Shown: positions 8,201-15,469 of the stretch, in pieces
Layout of the letters: every line of letters starts with the position of its first letter
Numbering within the stretch: the first letter of the stretch is position 1
Assembly (NCBI GenBank): GCA_034435455.1
Contig: DAOTXL010000042.1
Location: 1-64,000, forward strand
DNA: 64,000 bases
Reading direction: 5' to 3'
From: DAOTXL01 sp034435455
GTDB lineage: Bacteria > Chloroflexota > Anaerolineae > JAAYZQ01
Notes under the pieces: generated by a model
The model's input: only the letters and a program-made list of their open reading frames with translations
Told to the model about the DNA's origin: nothing
The model's database searches: none
Position numbers and translations under genes: made by a program

Positions 8201-9586
8201 ATGAACCTGGAACTGGCATGGGAAAAGATCGCCGACGATGGAGCCAAACGCGAGCGATGGCTGGCCGGGTTGTATGAAAAGGCCAGGCGCTACATCGCCT
8301 ATCGTCAGTGGGAAGAGGCCCTGGCCTGCCTGGAACAGATCACCCTGACCGAGCCGGGCTACCGGGACACGAGCGAGCTGACAGCCCAGGCCTGGCAGGA
8401 GGTCCGGCTCTCGCAGGCTTATAACCGGGGGCTGGAATGTCTGGATAGCGGCGATCTGGAGGGGGCGCAGAACCACCTGTCGTGGGTGGTGGCCCACTCG
8501 CCGGGGTACCGGGATGCCCTGGCCAGACTGCGGGAAGTCCAACAACAATCCCGGCTGATCGAGCTATATCGGAAAGGGCTGGATTATTACACCCGCGGCC
8601 AGTGGCGGGAAGCGATCGAGGCTTTTGGCAACATCATTGCCATTGAGCCCGGCTACCGCCACGCGCTGGACATGTTGGCAGACAGCCGCCAGCGGCTGGA
8701 ACTGGCCGACAAGTATGCCCAGGCCACAGCCCTGGTCCAGGAGAAAAATTGGGATGCGGCGGCCGAGCTGTTCCTCCAGATTCAGGCTCAGGCGCCGGGC
8801 TATGCCGACGTCGCCGAGCAGTTGCGCCAGGCCGAGCGGATGCGTTCCCTGCACCACCTCTACGAGCAGGGGCGTCAGGCGTACCGGGAAGGCAACTGGT
8901 CGCAGGCCATCGATTTTCTGGACCAGGTGGTCGCCGCTCAGGAGGACTTTCAGGATGCCGCTCACCTGCTGCGCGAGGCGATCCGCGAGAAGCAACTTGT
9001 CTACCTGAGCCAGGATGCCCAGGAAGCTTTTGACGCCGGCCGTTGGGCAGAAGCCATCGAGCACTACCAGGCCATCGTCGCCATGCGCCCCGACTATCCC
9101 CGCGCCCAGGCCCGCCTGATCGAGGCCCGGCGGCAGTGGCAGGTCGAAAAGGCGTACGGCGAAGGTTTGATCAAGTTCAAAGCCCGGCGCTGGCTGGAGG
9201 CCATCGTCCGCTTTGAAGAGGTGCTGGCCCTCGACCCCGGCAACCACAACGTGCGGAAACTCCTGGCCCAGGCCAGCCTGCATAAAAAACTGGAAGACCT
9301 CTACACGCAGGCCCAACAAAGCCTGCGTGTCGGGCGGTGGGCCGAAGCGATCGAATGGCTGGAGCAGATCCGGTCCCTGCAGGAGGGCTATGGCGATGTA
9401 GAGCGCCTTCTGGAGCGGGCTCGCCTGCAGTTGCAACTGAGCAACCTGTACGACCAGGGCGTGCGCGCCTGGGAGGCCGGGTTACGGTCGCAGGCGCTGG
9501 CCGCCTTTGTCCAGATTATGGATCTGGACCCCAACTACCGGGACGTGGCGCAGCGGGTCAAAGCAGCCCAGGCGGTGGCAGGGTAG
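8201..9586 (+). CDS. TPR-repeat protein with about ten degenerate units
   Basis: 461 aa, ATG at 8201 after AAGGAACGG, 23 bp behind the propeller gene, so likely one transcript. The protein is a chain of ~45-50-residue TPR-like units. Each has a helix beginning LYxxGLxxxxxGxWxEAIxxFxxI followed by a turn such as EPGYRDA or DPNYRDV (for example near residues 35, 80, 130, 180, 230, 285, 340, 390 and 435). No signal peptide or membrane helix is seen. It may be a cytosolic scaffold working with the N-terminal part of the propeller protein; that is inference. Confidence 0.82.
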   Translation: MNLELAWEKIADDGAKRERWLAGLYEKARRYIAYRQWEEALACLEQITLTEPGYRDTSELTAQAWQEVRLSQAYNRGLECLDSGDLEGAQNHLSWVVAHSPGYRDALARLREVQQQSRLIELYRKGLDYYTRGQWREAIEAFGNIIAIEPGYRHALDMLADSRQRLELADKYAQATALVQEKNWDAAAELFLQIQAQAPGYADVAEQLRQAERMRSLHHLYEQGRQAYREGNWSQAIDFLDQVVAAQEDFQDAAHLLREAIREKQLVYLSQDAQEAFDAGRWAEAIEHYQAIVAMRPDYPRAQARLIEARRQWQVEKAYGEGLIKFKARRWLEAIVRFEEVLALDPGNHNVRKLLAQASLHKKLEDLYTQAQQSLRVGRWAEAIEWLEQIRSLQEGYGDVERLLERARLQLQLSNLYDQGVRAWEAGLRSQALAAFVQIMDLDPNYRDVAQRVKAAQAVAG

Positions 9587-9672
9587 TTGGATCCGGCGTG
9601 CCTGCGGCTCCTGGGGCGCGACCGATCCGGTAGAGGCGAGGTCACCCCGCCCTACGGGAGTGGAGGAGCCAG

Positions 9673-10458
9673 ATGAAAGTACAACCGGTTCAGACCCTGC
9701 CAGACATCAGGCAGACCTACCCTTGCGCCACCGAAAGCCCAACCCCGTTTTGGGCAGATGGGCTACCCCTGTGCAGAGAATGGTTCGCAGAAAACCTGGG
9801 AAGGCACGTGGAAGGGTTCCATCTCACCGATGAAGAGGGCCATGTGATCGGCCACCTCTACTGGGCTCCAGGGGGTCAGGCATTGGCCCCCTACAAGATC
9901 GAAGAGGGAGCCGCGTATCTCTACTGTGAGTGGGTTCAACGCTCCCATCGGGGAAAGGGAGGAATGCGCCTTCTCTTCCGGGAGTTCGTGGATTTCCTGC
10001 GCTCCCAGGGATACAAGGGCATCTTGGTGGATGGGACAGAAATTGAGGGTTATATGCACTCCCGGCATTTCCTCCGACGCGGCTTTCGAGCACTCCGAGA
10101 GGGTGAAGGGGGCGGATTGTTGTATTACCCATTGGGCCAGCCCTCAGTCGCGGTGGAGCCGATCGAGGCGCAGATCGCCAGGGAGACAGAGGCCGAGGTC
10201 GAGATCCTGGTGATCGGCTCGCACTTTTGTCCGGTAGGCGCGTCGGCGGTGTTGGCAATTCGGAAGGTAGCCCAGGAGTTCGGGGGGCGCGTGGTCGTCA
10301 GGGAAATTCCGGCCGGCCGAGAGGCCATCGCCCGCTACGGGGTCGCGGACGGAATTTTCATCAACGGGAAGGCCAGGTTCTTTGGGCCCGTTCAAGAGAG
10401 CGGCGTTCGGAAGGCGATCGAGGAAGAACTGGCAGGCCCTCTGCAATCGGTCAGATGA
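9673..10458 (+). CDS. GNAT acetyltransferase fused to a thioredoxin-like domain
   Basis: 261 aa, ATG at 9673 after GGAGGAGCC. Residues ~1-155 are a GNAT-like fold: YLYCEWVQRSHRGKGGMRLL is the acetyl-CoA pyrophosphate loop (R/Q-x-x-G-x-G/A type) and HSRHFLRRGFRALREG the typical C-terminal strand. Residues ~170-261 look like a thioredoxin-fold small-redox domain. VLVIGSHFCPVGA has a single Cys where a CxxC would be, and GVADGIFINGKARFFGP matches the cis-Pro/NGK strand of such domains. The gene converges on dsrE2 with an 8-bp overlap of coding ends. Substrate unknown; the redox-like half fits the sulfur operon it faces. Confidence 0.65.
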   Translation: MKVQPVQTLPDIRQTYPCATESPTPFWADGLPLCREWFAENLGRHVEGFHLTDEEGHVIGHLYWAPGGQALAPYKIEEGAAYLYCEWVQRSHRGKGGMRLLFREFVDFLRSQGYKGILVDGTEIEGYMHSRHFLRRGFRALREGEGGGLLYYPLGQPSVAVEPIEAQIARETEAEVEILVIGSHFCPVGASAVLAIRKVAQEFGGRVVVREIPAGREAIARYGVADGIFINGKARFFGPVQESGVRKAIEEELAGPLQSVR

Positions 10459-10885
10459 ACAGGGTGACCTGCGACTCGCGCGCTTCCTGAACGTAGGTGC
10501 CTACCGCCCCATACTCATCAATCAGGTCCTGGCGCAGGTCCTCACGGCGGACCCCCATAATCTCCATCGTCATCTCGCAGGCGATAATCCTGCCCCCCAG
10601 CTCTCTGAAATCCTGGATCAGTTTTTCCAGCGGGGCGACGTTGGCTTTCTGCATCCGCCGCCGGATCATCCACCGGCCCAGCCCCAGCAGGTGCATTTTG
10701 GAAAGGGGGCCTTTTTCCAGCCCCCCCTTCTGCAACCGCTGGAGTCCCCAGAAGGTAAAGTATAACGAGACCTCCATCCCCATCGCCAGGGCTCCGGTGC
10801 CGATGATCAGGGCGCTATAAACCTTGTCCATATCCCCACTATGCACGATAATTGTCGCTTTCTCTGCTTTCCTCTCCGCAGCCAT
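10451..10885 (-). CDS. DsrE/DsrF-like sulfur-carrier family protein (DsrE2 type)
   Basis: 144 aa. The ATG at 10885 follows GGGAGGAGGGCC; the open frame extends further upstream but without a better start. The protein has the DsrE2 layout: IIVHSGDMDKVYSALIIG at the N-terminus, a hydrophobic stretch (AMGMEVSLYFTFWGL) and the conserved Cys103 in IACEMTMEIMG, the persulfide site of this family. DsrE2 proteins usually pair with TusA and rhodanese in sulfur transfer, and here tusA lies 22 bp upstream. It is the last gene of the four-gene operon starting at 12967. Its 3' end overlaps the convergent GNAT fusion. Confidence 0.85.
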   Translation of the reverse strand: MAAERKAEKATIIVHSGDMDKVYSALIIGTGALAMGMEVSLYFTFWGLQRLQKGGLEKGPLSKMHLLGLGRWMIRRRMQKANVAPLEKLIQDFRELGGRIIACEMTMEIMGVRREDLRQDLIDEYGAVGTYVQEARESQVTLFI

Positions 10886-10907
10886 AGGCCCTCCTCCCTC
10901 TTGCCCC

Positions 10908-11129
10908 TTACCGCCTGATGCGGATCTTCCAGTCGGTATCGCTGCCCTCCACACTCAGCAATTCTAACCCCAGCGCCCTCACCGCCATCGGGATCTCTTT
11001 TTTCGAGGCGGGGTGCGTCCCTACCACCTCGACCACATCACCGGGGGCAGCCTTGCGCAGCGCCTTGCGCGTCTCGACCAACGGCACGGGACAGGTTTGC
11101 CCCTTGCAGTCCACCCTGATCTCGGCCAT
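10908..11129 (-). CDS. tusA: TusA/SirA family sulfur-carrier protein
   Basis: 73 aa. ATG 11129 is preferred over the GTG at 11135 because AGGAGG lies 5 nt before it, while it would abut the GTG. The family motif C-P-x-P-L is intact (TCPVPLVETRKAL), with Cys13 as the persulfide-carrying residue, followed by the GDVVEVVGTHPASKKEI region of the TusA fold. TusA accepts sulfane sulfur from a desulfurase or rhodanese and hands it on to DsrE-type proteins. Position between iscU and dsrE2 argues for a shared sulfur relay. Confidence 0.92.
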   Translation of the reverse strand: MAEIRVDCKGQTCPVPLVETRKALRKAAPGDVVEVVGTHPASKKEIPMAVRALGLELLSVEGSDTDWKIRIRR

Positions 11130-11138
11130 TGCCACCTC

Positions 11139-11774
11139 CTATTCTGTAAACAAAACCTCGACCTGCTTCACGTCCCAGCGGTGCCCGACCTTTTCAACGA
11201 TCTCTTCCCGGATGTTGTTGGCAAACTGATGGTCGGCGGGAAGGTCCACCACCACGCGCACCACGCCATCGGCGACCGTGATCTCCCGGACCAGTTTGGT
11301 GCGCACGACATCCAGACCGGTCACCGGGTTCATCACATGCTTGAGCCGCCGCTGCACAACCTCAACCGTCGTCGGTTCTTTTTCCTTGACCAGGCCATGG
11401 CGTTCCTCGTAATTCTCGATGGCCGCCCGCAGCCCATCCACCGCCAACACCGAGCAGTGCGCCTTGATCGGCGGCAGCCCACCCAACGCCTCAGAGGCCT
11501 GCTTCCAGGTGATCTGCCTGGCTTCCTCCAACGTCTTGCCCCTGGCCAGTTCCGTGATAATGGAGCCGGTGGCGATGTTGGACGCGCAACCGTAGGACTC
11601 GAACTTGATGTCGGCAATGCGCTGCGTCTCAGGGTCCACCTTCAGATAAACGGCCACCATATCACCACAGGCCGGGCTGCCCTCGATCGCTTTGGCATCC
11701 GCACCCTCAATCCGCCCCACATTACGCGGATGGCGAAAGTGTTCCATCACAAGTTCACTATAAGGTAATGGCAT
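11139..11774 (-). CDS. iscU: IscU-type Fe-S scaffold fused to a DUF59 (MIP18/SufT-like) domain
   Basis: 211 aa. The ATG at 11774 has GGAGGTGGAGA directly upstream. Residues 1-125 are IscU/NifU-N with all cluster ligands: Cys36 and Asp38 in SPACGDM, Cys63 in YGCAS, and His106-Cys107 in IKAHCS. LPPIK matches the chaperone-binding loop of IscU. Residues ~133-211 (TTVEVVQRRLKHVMNPVTG, then VVRVVVDLPA) look like a DUF59 domain, normally a separate Fe-S maturation factor. A scaffold with its own maturation domain is unusual. The gene lies 29 bp downstream of the desulfurase-like gene. Confidence 0.88.
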   Translation of the reverse strand: MPLPYSELVMEHFRHPRNVGRIEGADAKAIEGSPACGDMVAVYLKVDPETQRIADIKFESYGCASNIATGSIITELARGKTLEEARQITWKQASEALGGLPPIKAHCSVLAVDGLRAAIENYEERHGLVKEKEPTTVEVVQRRLKHVMNPVTGLDVVRTKLVREITVADGVVRVVVDLPADHQFANNIREEIVEKVGHRWDVKQVEVLFTE

Positions 11775-11803
11775 TCTCCACCTCCTGCTTCCTGCCTCCT
11801 GGC

Positions 11804-12967
11804 TCATCCCTTACCCAGGGGGCTGATCCGACGCAACTCCTCCACCACTTCGGCAACCGCCTGCGCCACCGCCTCCACGTCCGACTCCTGGTTGAAACGC
11901 CCGAAGGTGAAGCGGACCGAGCCGTGGGCCCGCTCGTGGTCGCCGCCGATGCCCAGGATGACATGGCTGGCCTCCAGCGAGCGGCTGAAACAGGCAGAGC
12001 CGGTGCTGACCGCAAAGCCGCGCATATCCAGGTGCAACAACAACGACTCCCCCTCGACAAAGCGGAAGGAAACGTTGGCGTTCTGCGGCAGCCGATGAAC
12101 CGGGTGGCCGTTCAGGCGCGAGTGAGGGATCTGGAGGAGCAGCGCAATCAGCCGGTCGCGCCACCCCTGCAGGCGCGCCGTCTCCTCCGGCGTGACCAAC
12201 TCGACCGCCCTGGCAAACCCCACCGCGCCGGGGATGTTCTCGATGCCCGGCCGCAGGTCAAACTCCTGAAAACCACCATCCATCCATTTGCGAAGGGGGG
12301 TCCCCTGGCGCACATACAGCCCGCCGATCCCCTTAGGGCCGTGAAGGGTGTGGGCCGAGACGGTGACCAGGTCCACAGGGACCTCCTGCACGTTCAGCGG
12401 GACGCGGGTAAAGCTGTGCGTGGCATCGGTGTGCACCAGAACGCCCCTCTCGCGGGCGATCTCCCCAATCGCCTTCAGGTCCTGCAGCGTGCCGATCTCC
12501 TGATTGGCAGCCTGGATCGAGATCAGGATCGTCTCCGGCGTGATGGCATCGCGCAGGTGATCCAGGTCCACGCGCCCCGTCTCATCCACCCGCGTATAGG
12601 TCAGGCGAAAGCCCTGCCTCTCCAGCGCCCGGGCGGTGTGCAACACGGCAAAATCCTCAAGGGGGCTGGTGATGAGGTGGCGGCCTTTCTTTTCGGCCAG
12701 CGCCAGGGCTACCCCCTTGAGCGCCAGGTTGCTCGATTCGGTATCACCGGAGGTAAAGATAAACTCCTCCGGCTTGGCGCCGAAGGCAGCGGCCACCCTG
12801 GCCCGCGCAGCATCCAACGCATCCCGCGCGTCCACGCCCAGCGAATAGCCGAACTGCGACGTGGCCACCGCATAGAGGTCGAAAAAGTAGGGGGTCATCG
12901 CCTCCAGCACCCGTTCGTCCAGGCGCGTCGCCGCTGCGTTATCCAGGTAAATGAATCTGTCCAACAC
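11804..12967 (-). CDS. iscS: Cysteine desulfurase-like protein (IscS/NifS fold) lacking the PLP-binding lysine
   Basis: 387 aa counted from GTG 12967, which has GGAGGG just upstream; TTG 12964 or GTG 12982 are alternatives. The fold-type I aminotransferase signature is clear (YLDNAAATR, FTSGDTESSNLAL, GPKGIGGLYV, STGSACFSRSLEASHVI), and the catalytic loop cysteine is kept (Cys326). Aligned with E. coli IscS, PLP Lys206 is Thr207 (SAHTLHGPKG), His104 is Asp105, Asn155 is Gln156 and Gln183 is His184. The codon at the lysine position is ACC and the frame is intact. Normal PLP-dependent desulfurase chemistry is therefore doubtful. It is first gene of the operon iscS-iscU/DUF59-tusA-dsrE2, behind a strong promoter. 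Confidence 0.9.
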   Translation of the reverse strand: MLDRFIYLDNAAATRLDERVLEAMTPYFFDLYAVATSQFGYSLGVDARDALDAARARVAAAFGAKPEEFIFTSGDTESSNLALKGVALALAEKKGRHLITSPLEDFAVLHTARALERQGFRLTYTRVDETGRVDLDHLRDAITPETILISIQAANQEIGTLQDLKAIGEIARERGVLVHTDATHSFTRVPLNVQEVPVDLVTVSAHTLHGPKGIGGLYVRQGTPLRKWMDGGFQEFDLRPGIENIPGAVGFARAVELVTPEETARLQGWRDRLIALLLQIPHSRLNGHPVHRLPQNANVSFRFVEGESLLLHLDMRGFAVSTGSACFSRSLEASHVILGIGGDHERAHGSVRFTFGRFNQESDVEAVAQAVAEVVEELRRISPLGKG

Positions 12968-13021
12968 AATCCCTCCGTCCACCCTCCTCTCGCCAGGCGA
13001 GAGCCTTTGATCTCATGCTCC

Positions 13022-13050
13022 ATTCTACCACATTTCCACAATAAAGTCAA
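13022..13050 (-). promoter_or_regulatory. SigA-type promoter of the Fe-S/sulfur operon
   Basis: On the minus strand TTGACT (13050-13045) and TAGAAT (13027-13022) are spaced by 17 bp. Transcription would start near 13015, ~50 nt before the desulfurase-like gene. No IscR-type site could be recognised in the surrounding AT-rich DNA. Confidence 0.78.
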
Positions 13051-13159
13051 TACTTATCTGTTAAATCCATGTTAGAACCTGCCGCTTCCCGATTTATTAA
13101 AATTTCGGATAAAGCCAGAAATACAAAAGATTTCACCCTTTTTCTTACCATATTCCCCA

Positions 13160-13188
13160 TTGACAAGCCGGGCAGAATGTGATATACT
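13160..13188 (+). promoter_or_regulatory. SigA-type promoter of the first LacI-family gene
   Basis: TTGACA 13160-13165 and TATACT 13183-13188 with a 17-bp spacer. This promoter is divergent from the Fe-S operon promoter within the same ~260-bp AT-rich intergenic region (12968-13229), which holds no gene. Confidence 0.82.
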
Positions 13189-13229
13189 CTACTAAAGTTC
13201 TGGTCAGGCTCTTGAGTTAAGGGGGTGCG

Positions 13230-14273
13230 ATGCCGACCAATGAGCGGACCACCATGGCCGAAATCGCCGACAGGGCCGGCGTGTCCCTGTCCACCGTCTC
13301 GCTGGTCCTGCGCGACAGGCCGGGCGTCGGCACCGACACGCGACAGCGGGTCCTAGAGATAGCCCGCCAGCTCGGCTACATCCCCCCGAAACCGCCCGCC
13401 CCTGCCCTCCCCCTGACCCAGATCGGCCTGATCCTCAAGGCAGACCCCCACGGCGTTCCGCAGGCCAACAAGTTCTACTCCCACGTAGTGGCCGGCATTG
13501 AAATGGCCTGCCGACGCCGACAGTTGAACCTGCTGTATGCGACCATGACGGTGGATGAGAACAGCTACCCCCTGGAGCTGCCCCGCCTGCTGCTCGAGGA
13601 GGATTCGACCGATGGGCTGTTGTTGGTGGGTGCCTTCCTGAACGAGGCGCTGATCCGGGTCGTGGACCGCCATTCGATCCCCATCGTCCTGGTGGATGCC
13701 TATGCCACCTCCGACCTGTACGATGCCGTCGTGTCCGACAATTTCAAGGGGGCCTACCAGGCCACCGCCTACCTCATCCGACACGGCCACCGCCACATCG
13801 GCCTGGTCGGCAGCCACCCCCACGCCTATCCCAGCATCCAGGAACGGCAAAACGGCTATATGCGGGCGCTGAAAGACCACGACATTCCCGACCGATACGT
13901 GGCAGAATGCCACATCATCAACACCCAGGAGACGATCGAGGCCACGGCCGACCTGCTGCGCCGCTATCCCCAGATCACGGCGATCGTGAGCGTCAACGAC
14001 GAGGGGGCCTTGCTGGTCCTGGAGGTGGCCCGCGACCTGGGGCGAAAGGTGCCCGACGACCTCTCCATCGTCGGGTTTGACAACATTGACCAGGCAAGCT
14101 GCGTCTCCCCACCGCTGACGACGATGCACGTGGACAAGATCGGGATGGGCCGGTTGGCCGTGCAGTTGCTCGTCAATCGGATCGAATATCCCGAATCCAG
14201 CCCGGTCAAAGCAGCCGTCCTGCCGCGCCTGATCGAGCGAAGTTCGGTGTGCGCGGCAGGCCCCCGCCCATGA
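13230..14273 (+). CDS. LacI/GalR-family transcriptional regulator 1
   Basis: 347 aa, ATG at 13230 after GGGGG. The N-terminal helix-turn-helix and hinge (about 9-58) contain TMAEIADRAGVSLSTVSLVL, followed by a periplasmic-binding-protein-like sensor domain (about 65-330) with VGFDNIDQASCVSPPLTTMH, the typical C-terminal sequence of the family. The effector should be a sugar. Its stop codon overlaps a possible ATG of the GH130 frame (ATGA at 14270), and the GH130 gene follows directly. The regulator and phosphorylase are likely one transcript. Confidence 0.9.
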   Translation: MPTNERTTMAEIADRAGVSLSTVSLVLRDRPGVGTDTRQRVLEIARQLGYIPPKPPAPALPLTQIGLILKADPHGVPQANKFYSHVVAGIEMACRRRQLNLLYATMTVDENSYPLELPRLLLEEDSTDGLLLVGAFLNEALIRVVDRHSIPIVLVDAYATSDLYDAVVSDNFKGAYQATAYLIRHGHRHIGLVGSHPHAYPSIQERQNGYMRALKDHDIPDRYVAECHIINTQETIEATADLLRRYPQITAIVSVNDEGALLVLEVARDLGRKVPDDLSIVGFDNIDQASCVSPPLTTMHVDKIGMGRLAVQLLVNRIEYPESSPVKAAVLPRLIERSSVCAAGPRP

Positions 14274-14302
14274 CCCGGCAACCTGTAGGAGGAAAGAACC
14301 CG

Positions 14303-15289
14303 ATGCCCACCCTGCTCGGCCCGGCTATACCCAACCTCCCCTGGGAGGACAGACCGCCCGGTTCCCACCAGGTCGTGTGGCGCTCCACGCGCAACCCGAT
14401 CATCCGCCGCGACCTGCTCCCCCACTCCAACAGCATCTTTAACAGCGCCGTCGTCCCCTTCCAGGGCGGCTTCGCCGGCATCTTTCGGGTGGACAACCGG
14501 AAACGCGAGATGCGCCTCCACAGCGGCAGGAGCCCGGATGGCATCCGGTGGACCATCGCCGAACAGCCGATCCACTTTCTCTGCGAGGTCCCTGAGCTCA
14601 GGCGGTTCGAATATCAATATGACCCCCGCGTCTGCTGGCTCGAGGACCGCTACTACCTGACCTGGTGCAACGGGTACCACGGCCCGACCATCGGCATCGG
14701 CTATACCTACGATTTCGAGACCTTCTACCAGATGGAAAACGCCTTTTTGCCCTACAACCGCAACGGCGTCCTGTTCCCTCGGCGGATCAGGGGCAAATAT
14801 GCCATGCTCAGCCGTCCCAGCGACACCGGGCACACCCCCTTTGGCGATATCTTTTACAGCGAAAGCCCCGACCTGTGCCACTGGGGCTGCCACCGCCACG
14901 TGATGAGCCCTACGCGGCAGTGGGGCTGGCAGAGCACCAAGATCGGCGCCGGGCCGACCCCTATCGAAACAAGTGAGGGATGGCTGTTGTTCTACCACGG
15001 CGTCCTGACCTCATGCAACGGCTTTGTGTACAGCATGGGAGCTGCCCTGCTCGACCTGGATGAACCGTGGCGGGTCCTGTGCCGGACCGCTCCCTACCTG
15101 CTGGCTCCGTGGGAGCCCTATGAATGTGTGGGGGATACCCCCAACGTCGTCTTTCCCTGCGCCGCCCTGGCCGACGCCCCCACCGGTCGCATCGCCATCT
15201 ACTATGGAGCCGCCGATACCGTCACCTGCCTGGCCTACACCCAGACCGACGAACTGATCGCCTTCGTCAAGGCCAACTCGGAGGTCTGA
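14303..15289 (+). CDS. GH130 family glycoside phosphorylase (beta-mannosyl phosphorylase type)
   Basis: 328 aa. ATG 14303 follows GTAGGAGGAAAG; the ATG at 14270 overlapping the LacI stop is an alternative. GH130 enzymes phosphorolyse beta-1,4- or beta-1,2-mannosides, such as mannosyl-glucose or manno-oligosaccharides, releasing mannose 1-phosphate. Visible: NPIIRRDLLPHSNSIFNSAV, the catalytic Asp in QYDPRVCWLEDRYYLTW, GHTPFGDIFYSESPDL, STKIGAGPTPI and GWLLFYHGV, plus the closing IYYGAADTVTCLAYT strand, all in family order. It is probably cytosolic, with no signal peptide. The partner genes downstream (ABC importer, GH94) support catabolism of imported beta-oligosaccharides. The exact linkage cannot be read from sequence. 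Confidence 0.87.
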   Translation: MPTLLGPAIPNLPWEDRPPGSHQVVWRSTRNPIIRRDLLPHSNSIFNSAVVPFQGGFAGIFRVDNRKREMRLHSGRSPDGIRWTIAEQPIHFLCEVPELRRFEYQYDPRVCWLEDRYYLTWCNGYHGPTIGIGYTYDFETFYQMENAFLPYNRNGVLFPRRIRGKYAMLSRPSDTGHTPFGDIFYSESPDLCHWGCHRHVMSPTRQWGWQSTKIGAGPTPIETSEGWLLFYHGVLTSCNGFVYSMGAALLDLDEPWRVLCRTAPYLLAPWEPYECVGDTPNVVFPCAALADAPTGRIAIYYGAADTVTCLAYTQTDELIAFVKANSEV

Positions 15290-15335
15290 GCGAAAGAAAT
15301 TTCCGAAAAAATCGGGGGAAAAGCAAAATTGCCTC

Positions 15336-15364
15336 TTGACAACGGCGCAAACTTGTGGTATACT
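15336..15364 (+). promoter_or_regulatory. SigA-type promoter of the second LacI gene and the sugar locus
   Basis: TTGACA 15336-15341, 17-bp spacer, TATACT 15359-15364. Start of transcription expected near 15371, exactly at the first operator palindrome. The leader to ATG 15470 is ~100 nt. Confidence 0.85.
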
Positions 15365-15370
15365 GTTATT

Positions 15371-15382
15371 GGGAGCGCTCCC
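15371..15382 (+). promoter_or_regulatory. LacI-family operator O1 (perfect palindrome)
   Basis: GGGAGCGCTCCC is a perfect 12-bp palindrome with the central CG typical of LacI/CcpA-family operators. It lies at the transcription start of the 15336-15364 promoter, an ideal position for repression. Confidence 0.82.
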
Positions 15383-15434
15383 GAAAACAGGCCGTATACC
15401 ACCCCGCGGATGGGGTTTCTTTTAGGATGATGGT

Positions 15435-15446
15435 GGGAACGCTCTC
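15435..15446 (+). promoter_or_regulatory. LacI-family operator O2 (imperfect palindrome)
   Basis: GGGAACGCTCTC matches O1 with symmetrical changes. Its centre is 64 bp from the O1 centre, about six helical turns, which suits looping by a tetramer or cooperative binding of two dimers. It ends 23 bp before the start codon of the second LacI gene, suggesting autorepression. Confidence 0.75.
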
Positions 15447-15469
15447 AAAGACGGGGGCAGGAACCGCGA

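Noticed and set aside
11804..12967. Lysine loss in the desulfurase as a sequencing or assembly error
   Set aside because: Three further PLP-contact residues are changed as well and the frame is intact, which a single miscall cannot explain.
15401..15424. ACCCC-GCGGAT-GGGGT hairpin followed by TTCTTTT in the regulator-2 leader as an attenuator
   Set aside because: Only 5 bp of stem and an interrupted T-run; LacI operators give a simpler explanation of control.
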